Source of the DNA: an uncultured Oscillibacter sp.
Lineage (GTDB): Bacteria > Bacillota > Clostridia > Oscillospirales > Oscillospiraceae
DNA length: 64,000 bases
Direction: 5' to 3'
Assembly: GCA_910578935.1 (NCBI GenBank)
Contig: CAJTSM010000003.1
Location: 62,001-126,000, forward strand
Both the position numbers and the translations under genes were made by a program. Below, in pieces: positions 50,726 through 57,837 of the stretch; positions within the stretch are counted from its first letter, which is position 1, and each line of letters starts with the position of its first letter. Under the pieces are notes generated by a model. The model was not told where the DNA came from, did not search any database, and worked only from the letters and a program-made list of their open reading frames with translations.

Positions 50726-52201
50726 TTATAGGATGATGCAGATCAACCCGCCGCTGCCCTCATTGATAATGCGAGTTAAGGTTTCCTGGAGCTTTTTTCG
50801 GGCGTCGTCCGGCATCCGTTTCAGTTTGCCCTGGAGATCATCGCTGACCAATTCGTGAAAGCTGCGGCCAAAAATGTTGGACTGCCAAATTTTGCTGGTG
50901 TCTCCCTCAAACTCCTGAAGTAGGTAATTTACCATGTCTTCCGACTGTTTCTCGTTTCCTACAATGGGCGAAACAGCCGTTTCAATATCCGCCCGGATCA
51001 TATGAATGCTGGGGGCGCTGGCTTTCAGTTTCACGCCGTACCGGCCACCCTGTTTCATGATCTCCGGCTCTTCCAAAGTCAGCTCGTCGATGCTGGGAAC
51101 CACAATACCATAGCCCGTTTCTTTCACATCCCGCAGTGCTCCGGCTACTTTGTCGTATTCAGCCTTTACCCCTGCCAAGCGGGTTAAAAGGCTCATCAGG
51201 TCCCCATCGTCTCCCACCTCAAAGCCGGACTGCTCCGACAGAGTATGATAAAACAGCTCCCGAGGTAGGCTGAGTCTGGCCGCCGCTATGCCGGTTCCCA
51301 GATCGATAGACGTGATCTTCGCTTCGCTGATGTTCTGACAGGCGGCTAGGGAGGCAATCACGCCATCCACTTCTCGGATATGTTGGAGCTGAGAAGTGCC
51401 CTGACGGACTGCGTCATAGAGACTGGCCTTGATGGGATGTTCTGTAGGAAGGGCATCCACCCAGGGAGGAAGAAATAAGTCCAGCTCCTGCATGGGGAAC
51501 TCATAGAGGACCGCTTTTAAAATGTCTGTTACATCCTCCTCCCCCAGGTCCAGGCAGTTCACTGGGACACAGTTCACCTCATAGCGGGAGGCGATGTCCC
51601 GGGCAATGGCCTCTGCCCGGTCGCTCTTAGGGTCCACGGAGTTCAACAGGACGATAAAGGGTTTCCCCAACTCCTGGAGCTCCCGAACTACCCGCTCCTC
51701 CGCCTCTAGATAGTCCTCCCGGGGGATATCGGAGACAGTACCGTCAGTGGTGATGACGATCCCGATGGTGGAGTGTTCCGAGATCACCTTCCGGGTACCG
51801 ATTTCCGCCGCCTCAGTCATGGGAATCTCATGGTCATACCAAGGAGTGGTCACCATCCGGGGGGCATCGTCCTCAAACTGTCCAATGGCTCCCCGAACCA
51901 TGTAACCTACGCAGTCAATCAGCCGCACGGAGAAAGACGCGCCGTCAGGAAGCTGAACTTGGGCCGCCTCCTCCGGGACGAACTTGGGTTCCGCCGTCAT
52001 GATGGTCCGGCCGGAGCCGCTCTGAGGCAGTTCATCCCGGGCCCTCTCCTTGCGGTACACATTTTCAATGTTTGGAATCACCTGAGTTTCCATGAAGCGC
52101 TTGATGAAGGTGGACTTGCCGGTCCGCACCGGGCCCACCACGCCGATGTAGATATCTCCCGCCGTGCGGGTGGCGATATTCTGATAGATGGTCGTGTTCA
52201 T
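50726..52201 (-). CDS. spoIVA: spore coat morphogenetic ATPase SpoIVA
   Basis: 491 residues from ATG 52199-52201, behind AAAGGACGGG. N-terminal TRAFAC-type ATPase: Walker A GVVGPVRTGKSTFIKRF (about residue 20), SGRTIMTAEPKFVPEEA, RLIDCVGYMV (Walker B region, about 93), TTDGTVSDIPREDY and VLLNSVDPKSD. The C-terminus ends in the conserved GGLICIIL, needed in Bacillus for binding SpoVM at the forespore membrane. Polymerises by ATP hydrolysis as the coat's base layer. sipL and spoVM lie within 6 kb. Confidence 0.97.
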   Translation of the reverse strand: MNTTIYQNIATRTAGDIYIGVVGPVRTGKSTFIKRFMETQVIPNIENVYRKERARDELPQSGSGRTIMTAEPKFVPEEAAQVQLPDGASFSVRLIDCVGYMVRGAIGQFEDDAPRMVTTPWYDHEIPMTEAAEIGTRKVISEHSTIGIVITTDGTVSDIPREDYLEAEERVVRELQELGKPFIVLLNSVDPKSDRAEAIARDIASRYEVNCVPVNCLDLGEEDVTDILKAVLYEFPMQELDLFLPPWVDALPTEHPIKASLYDAVRQGTSQLQHIREVDGVIASLAACQNISEAKITSIDLGTGIAAARLSLPRELFYHTLSEQSGFEVGDDGDLMSLLTRLAGVKAEYDKVAGALRDVKETGYGIVVPSIDELTLEEPEIMKQGGRYGVKLKASAPSIHMIRADIETAVSPIVGNEKQSEDMVNYLLQEFEGDTSKIWQSNIFGRSFHELVSDDLQGKLKRMPDDARKKLQETLTRIINEGSGGLICIIL

Positions 52202-52342
52202 AGCATCCCGTCCTTTTTCCGCTCCATATTCATGTTTCCACTCTATGTCCAAGGAAGCAAAAGTATGACAGCCCGTCTCGTTTTAGAGAAAACATATAAG
52301 AAAGCCTTGCTCCAAACCGAACTGATTTGGTCGAAATCACGC

Positions 52343-52371
52343 TTTACAAGGATTCTTTAATATGGTAAACT
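52343..52371 (+). promoter_or_regulatory. promoter of the amino-acid ABC operon
   Basis: TTTACA (52343-52348), 17-bp spacer, TAAACT (52366-52371). Confidence 0.6.
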
Positions 52372-52386
52372 GCTAGTGTATTAAAC

Positions 52387-52404
52387 GAACAGGCTTGCCT
52401 GTTC
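52387..52404. repeat. 8-bp inverted repeat in the 5' leader of the ABC operon
   Basis: GAACAGGC-TT-GCCTGTTC, starting about 15 bp after the -10 box, near the transcript start. Suits an operator for a dimeric repressor. Confidence 0.5.
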
Positions 52405-52423
52405 CACTTTGGAGGATGAAGAT

Positions 52424-53323
52424 ATGATGAAAAGCAAACAGCTTTTGGCCTTCCTGCTGACCTTTGTTCTGGTCTTGAGCCTGGCCGCCTGCGGCGGTAA
52501 AGAAGGCAATTCCGATGCAAGCGGAGACGGCGGCGCCTCAGTTGCCGCTCCGGAAGATCAAAAGACCGGCGGCGCCGATAACGGTCTGGAAACCGGCGGC
52601 AGTGATTTGGCTTATGTTCAAAATAAGGGCACCCTGGTAGTGGGCATGACAGACTTTGCTCCCATGGATTATCGGGATGCCGGCGGCAATTGGATCGGTT
52701 TTGACGCCGACATGGCCTCCGCCTTCGCCGAGAGCCTAGGCGTCAAGGTCGAATTCCAGGAAATCACCTGGGATTACAAAGTCATGGAACTGAATGCTAA
52801 AAGTATCGACTGCGTCTGGAATGGCATGACTCTGAACGACGAGGTTAAGGCCGCCATGGACACCGGAAACGCATATTGCCTCAACGCCCAGGTGTTGGTA
52901 GTCCCCGCTGATCAAGCCGCAGATTTTGAAAACCTGACCAGCTTGGAAGGCATGAATGTGGCTGTGGAATCCGGTTCCGCCGGTGAAGACGCGGCAGAAG
53001 CCTTAGGCGCTTCCACCACCGCCGTAGCGAAACAGGCCGATGCGTTGATGGAAGTTTCCGCCGGCACTGCCGACGCCGCCGTCATCGACCTTTTGATGGC
53101 CGGAGCCATGATTGGAGAGGGAACCAACTATGCGAACCTGACCTACACCGTCAACCTGAACACCGCCCAAGGCTTGGAGTCTGAGGAGTACGGCGTGGGT
53201 TTCCGCAAGGGATCTGACCTGGTATCTGCGTGGAATGATTTTTGGGCCGCTGCCGTCGCCGACGGTTCCGTCCTGGAAACCGGCACTACTTATGGCGTAC
53301 AAGAGTCCCTGATTTTAGAGTAA
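52424..53323 (+). CDS. polar amino-acid ABC transporter substrate-binding lipoprotein
   Basis: 299 residues from ATG 52424, 8 nt after GGAGG. Lipoprotein signal with LSLAACGG; then a Gly/Asp/Ala linker and a type 3 solute-binding domain: GTLVVGMTDFAPMDYRDAGG, IGFDADMASAFAESLGVKVE, DCVWNGMTLNDEVKAAM and the hinge region. Binds an amino acid outside the membrane; the ligand is not clear from sequence. Followed by permease and ATPase genes. Confidence 0.93.
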   Translation: MMKSKQLLAFLLTFVLVLSLAACGGKEGNSDASGDGGASVAAPEDQKTGGADNGLETGGSDLAYVQNKGTLVVGMTDFAPMDYRDAGGNWIGFDADMASAFAESLGVKVEFQEITWDYKVMELNAKSIDCVWNGMTLNDEVKAAMDTGNAYCLNAQVLVVPADQAADFENLTSLEGMNVAVESGSAGEDAAEALGASTTAVAKQADALMEVSAGTADAAVIDLLMAGAMIGEGTNYANLTYTVNLNTAQGLESEEYGVGFRKGSDLVSAWNDFWAAAVADGSVLETGTTYGVQESLILE

Positions 53324-53341
53324 GTCTTTCGCTGTTTCACC

Positions 53342-53374
53342 CCAAAGGCAGAGAGGTTCCCTCTCTGCCTTTGG
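53342..53374 (+). terminator. intra-operon stem-loop between binding protein and permease
   Basis: 15-bp perfect stem (53342-53356 / 53360-53374) with a 3-nt loop, but only a mixed ACGGTTTTCC run behind it. Suits partial termination or 3'-end protection of the binding-protein mRNA, giving more binding protein than permease. Confidence 0.75.
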
Positions 53375-53415
53375 ACGGTTTTCCTCCCCGAAATTTCCGA
53401 TGAGAGGACGATTCG

Positions 53416-54105
53416 ATGTTTTCCTTTTTCGCTTCCACTGAGTTTCTGACAGTTCTGTCCGCATTGAATACCGGTTTCCTGAAAACACTTCAGCTCTTTT
53501 TTGTCACATTGGTGGGGGCCGTGCCTTTGGGACTGGTCATCTCCTTTGGCTCTATGAGCCGCATTCATCCGCTGCGGTGGCTGACAAAGACCGTGGTCTG
53601 GATTGTCCGGGGCACACCCCTAGTTCTCCAGATTATCGCGCTGTATTATGTTCCCGGGCTAAAAGGATTTCCCATTTGGAGCGGCGGTGAATCGGGACGG
53701 TTTACCGCTGTGTCAGTGGCCTTTGTCATCAACTACGCCTGCTATTTTTCAGAGATTTACCGGGGCGGCATCCAGGGCGTACCTGCCGGACAACAGGAGG
53801 CCGGATTAGTCCTGGGCATGACAAAGCGGCAGATTTTTTTTAAAGTGACCCTGCTGCAAATGATCAAGCGGATCGTTCCCCCTATGTCCAATGAAATCAT
53901 CACTTTGGTAAAAGATACCTCTCTGGCCCGAGTCGTCGCTTTGCAAGAGGTCATCTGGATGGGCGAGTCTTTCATGAAAGGCAACCAGGGCTATGCAGGA
54001 CTGGTATGGCCGCTGTTTTTCACGGCAGTGTACTACCTTTTGTTCAGTGGCGTGGCGACAATCCTACTGGGGAAACTGGAAAAGAAGCTGGAATATTTCC
54101 GTTGA
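53416..54105 (+). CDS. amino-acid ABC transporter permease
   Basis: 229 residues. HisM/GlnP-type permease with the family motif YFSEIYRGGIQGVPAGQQEAGLVLGM (the EAA loop for ATPase docking, about residues 112-137) and about five membrane helices, the first at residues 13-40. IVWIVRGTPLVLQII is also typical. Only one permease gene, so it probably acts as a homodimer. Confidence 0.95.
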   Translation: MFSFFASTEFLTVLSALNTGFLKTLQLFFVTLVGAVPLGLVISFGSMSRIHPLRWLTKTVVWIVRGTPLVLQIIALYYVPGLKGFPIWSGGESGRFTAVSVAFVINYACYFSEIYRGGIQGVPAGQQEAGLVLGMTKRQIFFKVTLLQMIKRIVPPMSNEIITLVKDTSLARVVALQEVIWMGESFMKGNQGYAGLVWPLFFTAVYYLLFSGVATILLGKLEKKLEYFR

Positions 54106-54121
54106 GAGGAGTTTGTCATCG

Positions 54122-54889
54122 ATGGCGATTTTAGAGGTCCAACACATTGAAAAGCACTTTGGAGATACTCAGGTTCTCAGCGATATCAGTTTTTCTTTAG
54201 AAGAGGGCCAGGCACTTTCCATCATCGGCTCCTCCGGTTCCGGAAAGACCACACTGCTCCGCTGCCTGAACTTCCTGGAACGTCCGGACCATGGCTCCAT
54301 TTCGGTGAAGGGCGGCATGATCTTTGACGCGGCGGACCCCTCTACCCAGGCGGAGAAGGACATCCGCCAGAAACGGCTTCACTTCGGACTGGTGTTTCAG
54401 AATTTCAATCTCTTCCCCCAATATACGGCTCTGCAAAACGTTACCCTGGCTCGGGAACTGCTGGCGAAGGAACGAGGCGGCGAGAACAGGGACACCATCG
54501 TAAAGGCGGGCCAAGAGCTGCTGGCCCAGATGGGTTTAGCGGACCGGGCGGACCACTACCCCCACCAGCTCTCCGGCGGACAGCAGCAGCGAGTGGCAAT
54601 TGCCCGGGCCCTGGCCCTTCACCCGGATATTCTTTGCTTTGACGAACCTACTTCCGCCTTGGACCCCGAGCTCACCGGTGAGGTGCTGCGAGTCATTCGC
54701 TCTCTAGCGGAACAAAAAACCACGATGATCATTGTCACTCATGAGATGGCATTCGCCCGGGACGTGGCGGACCAGGTGATCTTTATGGACGGCGGCGTCA
54801 TTGTGGAACAGGGTAATCCCAGAGAAGTCATTGACAACCCCAAAGAAGAACGAACAAGACAATTCCTCTCCAGATATGCAAACGGCTGA
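54122..54889 (+). CDS. amino-acid ABC transporter ATP-binding protein
   Basis: 255 residues from ATG 54122, behind GAGAGGAG. Walker A IIGSSGSGKTTLLRC (about residue 35), Q-loop VFQNFNLFPQYT, signature LSGGQQQRVAIARAL (about 150), Walker B ILCFDEPTSALDPE, switch IIVTHEMAFARDV. GlnQ-type subunit for the permease just upstream. A 16-bp terminator follows. Confidence 0.97.
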   Translation: MAILEVQHIEKHFGDTQVLSDISFSLEEGQALSIIGSSGSGKTTLLRCLNFLERPDHGSISVKGGMIFDAADPSTQAEKDIRQKRLHFGLVFQNFNLFPQYTALQNVTLARELLAKERGGENRDTIVKAGQELLAQMGLADRADHYPHQLSGGQQQRVAIARALALHPDILCFDEPTSALDPELTGEVLRVIRSLAEQKTTMIIVTHEMAFARDVADQVIFMDGGVIVEQGNPREVIDNPKEERTRQFLSRYANG

Positions 54890-54922
54890 GTTTTCGTGTT
54901 TGTACAACATTAATCATCTTAT

Positions 54923-54960
54923 AAAAAGGAGTGCGGGAAAAATCTCCCGCACTCCTTTTT
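54923..54960. terminator. bidirectional terminator between the ABC operon and sipL
   Basis: 16-bp perfect stem (54923-54938 / 54945-54960) with A-run and T-run at its ends; it reaches the sipL stop codon. Confidence 0.92.
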
Positions 54961-56497
54961 ATGCTCTTTTCCTGGGAATCAGCAACATCTGATCCTGGGG
55001 AATCTCCTCTTCCCCTTCCAGCTGGTTGGCGGAGAGGATGGCAGAAATAGTGGTGTTGTATTTTTTTGCCAGGTCCCAGGCACTTTCCTGCCGCCCGATA
55101 CACCTCAAGACTAGAGAGGGGGCGCCACCCAGATCCTTGGTAGTTTCCGTGTCCAGCTTGGCTGCGGAAACGCATACCTTTTTTATCCTAGCGGCTGCCT
55201 CCACATGGAAGTCTACTGGGAAACGAACTTCTATACCCCGGTCCCCAATCGTGCCCTGGACTTCCTCTGTACATACGGCCCTGGCTGTGATCCGGCAATC
55301 CTCCGGCAGCTCAATTTGGCAGCTCGCATCAACGCTTCGTTCTGCCACCAAAGGCACGCCGCCTTCGTCTAAGTACATAGCTCGGACCGTCACTCCAGCA
55401 CGGAGAACAGCCATGTTCCCTTCCCGGCTGATGGAAACCGTACCGCATTTGGCAGACAGAGCCAGGATAGTCTCCGCTACCACGCCGATTTCCAGCACCT
55501 CCCGCAGAGTTTGACGGCGGGTCAGGTTCTCACAGAAACTGGTGATATTCAGCGGAGCAGCCTCGTAGGTCATATCGTAGGCAGTAGAGTAAAGATCGCT
55601 AAGTAACGTCAGTTCCCTCTCCTCCCGCAGCAATGCCGTGGCGTGGAGGTACAGCGTTACAGCAATCTGGCGTCCCTCCGGATCATCGCCGTCGATTTGA
55701 AAATCCGTTCCGGTAAGCTGTAACTGTAAAGCGGCGGTGGAACCCTCTACAGCTCCCTCTACCTCCATAATTTGGGAAAACGGCAATTCTGAGGCGGTGG
55801 AACTGTAGCTGCCGCTGCTGTCCCGATAAAGCAGGCGGACTAAAAAGACGCCTTTAAAAATTAATTTACTGCCTACAATTTTTGACTCTGTAACCGTACT
55901 GGAAACCTGGGATGTCAGCAGCTCCGCCGCCCCTTCCCGGCCTGGGGAGAGATTCATCTCCTCCGTAAAAGTAAAATCTTTTTCACCGATATGAGTCAAG
56001 AGGATCGCATGCTGATTCTCCTGACGTTTTTCAACCTGTAGCGCCGGTTCTGTCTCTGTGTCTGCGCAGAACTCCAAGGGTTTGCGCTGATATCCAGTTA
56101 TATGGGTTACCAGCTTGCAGTGGGTAAAAATCTTCCGGGGATTCAGCATCCGGGCCTCTAAGAATTCCGTCTCCGTCTCCGCAGTCAGATGCTGGCAGCC
56201 CGGCAAAGCCCGGCCGTCACTTTCAGCAGTAAACGGAATGGCAAATTCTAAAGTACGAATTCCACTCTCACCATCTGGGGTATAGAGCAACGTAACCCGA
56301 ACGGTACCGGAAAGCTCGGCTTTTCCATCCCGCAGTTCCCGGCTGTGGAGGTAAACCTTCCCATCTGTCTCAATGATGCGGGCAATATCCGGGCAGTAAT
56401 CCGGCACAATGGTTTCCGCCGTCTCTTCTTGAGTCAGAGTCAGTTCTCCTCCCGTCTCATAAGCATCTAAAGTTATGTTTTTCAATTCCAGTTCCAT
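54959..56497 (-). CDS. sipL: SipL-type spore coat protein (SPOCS and LysM domains)
   Basis: 512 residues from ATG 56495-56497, behind GGAAAGGAAGGAG. Three DUF3794/SPOCS-like beta modules: residues about 20-150 (TIVPDYCPDIARIIETDGKV), 160-290 and 300-440. The C-terminal LysM (CIGRQESAWDLAKKYNTTIS, ending MLLIPRKRA) is the part that binds SpoIVA in Clostridioides difficile. SipL stands in for Bacillus SpoVID in Clostridia. A CATAGAGTA box (minus, 56549-56541) could be a sporulation-sigma -10 site; -35 is unclear. Confidence 0.88.
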   Translation of the reverse strand: MELELKNITLDAYETGGELTLTQEETAETIVPDYCPDIARIIETDGKVYLHSRELRDGKAELSGTVRVTLLYTPDGESGIRTLEFAIPFTAESDGRALPGCQHLTAETETEFLEARMLNPRKIFTHCKLVTHITGYQRKPLEFCADTETEPALQVEKRQENQHAILLTHIGEKDFTFTEEMNLSPGREGAAELLTSQVSSTVTESKIVGSKLIFKGVFLVRLLYRDSSGSYSSTASELPFSQIMEVEGAVEGSTAALQLQLTGTDFQIDGDDPEGRQIAVTLYLHATALLREERELTLLSDLYSTAYDMTYEAAPLNITSFCENLTRRQTLREVLEIGVVAETILALSAKCGTVSISREGNMAVLRAGVTVRAMYLDEGGVPLVAERSVDASCQIELPEDCRITARAVCTEEVQGTIGDRGIEVRFPVDFHVEAAARIKKVCVSAAKLDTETTKDLGGAPSLVLRCIGRQESAWDLAKKYNTTISAILSANQLEGEEEIPQDQMLLIPRKRA

Positions 56498-56571
56498 GAA
56501 GAAACTCCTTCCTTTCCCGGCAGGTAGTGAATCCATGTCCTACTCTATGCGCTTCCGGGGCGGGATATGTT

Positions 56572-56640
56572 TTAGACCTTAAAAATCTTCTTCAGAATAC
56601 CCCGGAGCATTTTGGGGGACTTCCAGACCACGATATTCAT
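56572..56640 (-). CDS. spoVM: SpoVM, 22-residue amphipathic spore coat peptide
   Basis: 22 codons, ATG 56638-56640, 6 nt after GGGAGGAGG. The peptide starts MNIVVWKSPKMLRGILKK and ends IFKV. It matches SpoVM in size and pattern: the key Pro at residue 9 followed by Lys, then an amphipathic helix with basic residues on one face. Bacillus SpoVM senses the convex forespore membrane and recruits SpoIVA, which is encoded 4.4 kb away. In Bacillus spoVM also lies next to the prpC-prkC-rsgA genes, as here. It is too short for most ORF cut-offs and is easily missed. Confidence 0.85.
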   Translation of the reverse strand: MNIVVWKSPKMLRGILKKIFKV

Positions 56641-56660
56641 ATGATGCCTCCTCCCTATTT

Positions 56661-56861
56661 TCAACGCCGACAGCAGACACAGCCGCAGCCGATCAGCAAA
56701 AATGCGACCAGGAACATCAGCACACCCACTGGAAACACCGCAGCAATCAGGATTCCAGCACCCAAGGCCACAGCAAAAAGACCTAGCAGGCGGACTCCGC
56801 CACCGCCATTCCCGCAGCCCCAATTTCCAAATCCCCCAAAGCCTCCATTTCCACAGCCCAT
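56661..56861 (-). CDS. small Gly/Cys-rich membrane protein
   Basis: 66 residues from ATG 56859-56861, 9 nt after AAAGGAGG. N-terminal Gly/Asn/Cys-rich stretch (MGCGNGGFGGFGNWGCGNGG), one or two hydrophobic helices (LLGLFAVALGAGILIAAVF; VLMFLVAFLLIGCGC), and an end of CVCCRR. Resembles in style the YjcZ-like small spore proteins but is not a clear family member. 20 nt before spoVM, so almost surely on its transcript. Confidence 0.7.
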   Translation of the reverse strand: MGCGNGGFGGFGNWGCGNGGGGVRLLGLFAVALGAGILIAAVFPVGVLMFLVAFLLIGCGCVCCRR

Positions 56862-56923
56862 TGCGGCACGCCTCCTTTCCTTCCTTTTCAGTATATACGC
56901 CAAGGCCGTCCATGGTGTAAAAA

Positions 56924-56950
56924 ACACCGCCTCAAATATTGAGGCGGTGT
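56924..56950 (-). terminator. terminator of the rsmB-rsgA operon
   Basis: 12-bp perfect stem ACACCGCCTCAA / TTGAGGCGGTGT with 3-nt loop, then TTTTTTA on the minus strand; begins 5 nt after the rsgA stop. It separates rsgA from the small-protein/spoVM unit. Confidence 0.9.
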
Positions 56951-56954
56951 CTGC

Positions 56955-57836
56955 TCATTTTTTCTCTTGCCAATCCCGGAGAGGTTTCAGTTCCTCCCAA
57001 AGGCGGAGATAACTTTCATGACGGCTCTTTTGAATTTCTCCCCGACGGAGAGCCTCCAGTACGGCGCAGCCTTTCTCCTGGGTGTGACTGCATCCCACAA
57101 AACGGCAGCAACCCAAATAAGGGGCAAACTCCAAAAATGTTTCTGGTAGGCTTTGTTTCAATTCCAAGTCCAATTCTCCCCCGTCAAAAGAGGAAAAACC
57201 GGGGGTATCCACCACTTCCGCCCCGCAGGAGAGGTGATGCAGTTCTACATGACGGGTAGTGTGCCTTCCCCGCCCCAAAGCCGTGCTTACTTCCCCTACC
57301 TGTAGGCAAAAACTTGGGTCCAGAGCATTCAAAATACTGGATTTTCCTACGCCGGAATTACCTGTAAAGGCAGAAAGCTTTCCAGTTATTAGTTCCTTTA
57401 AATTCTCCAATCCCTCTCCCGTTTCCGCACTGACCCGCAGGGTTGGAAATCCGGAAATATGGTAGATATTATAGAGAGAATCTGCCGGGTCCAAGTCACA
57501 CTTATTTAGTACTACAATAACCCGGCACTTTTTCAATGCCGCGATGGCAGCTACCCGATCAATAAGGAAGGGATCTGTTTTGGGAACAGCAGCGGAAGCA
57601 ATGACCACTAATTGATCAATGTTGGCCACAGCGGGCCGGGAAAAGGCATTCCGGCGGGGCAAAATCCTTTCAACAAAGCCTTCACCATTGCCCAGTTCCC
57701 GGACTTCCGCCTGGTCTCCCACCAGGGGAGAAATCCCCTCTTTTCGAAATTTTCCCCTGGCCCGGCATCGCAAGATCGTCCCGCCGGTATCCACGTAGTA
57801 GAAGCCACTGAGGGCCTTTTGAATGCGTCCCGTCAT
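56955..57836 (-). CDS. rsgA: ribosome small-subunit GTPase RsgA
   Basis: 293 residues. OB fold at the N-terminus, circularly permuted GTPase with G4 VVLNKCDLD (about residue 112) ahead of G1 GNSGVGKSSILNAL (about 165) and G3 DTPGFSSF, then a zinc knuckle (CRFVGCSHTQEKGC). Checks late 30S assembly. In Bacillus it is a PrkC target and sits behind prkC, as here, 1 nt away. Confidence 0.97.
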   Translation of the reverse strand: MTGRIQKALSGFYYVDTGGTILRCRARGKFRKEGISPLVGDQAEVRELGNGEGFVERILPRRNAFSRPAVANIDQLVVIASAAVPKTDPFLIDRVAAIAALKKCRVIVVLNKCDLDPADSLYNIYHISGFPTLRVSAETGEGLENLKELITGKLSAFTGNSGVGKSSILNALDPSFCLQVGEVSTALGRGRHTTRHVELHHLSCGAEVVDTPGFSSFDGGELDLELKQSLPETFLEFAPYLGCCRFVGCSHTQEKGCAVLEALRRGEIQKSRHESYLRLWEELKPLRDWQEKK

Positions 57837-57837
57837 A

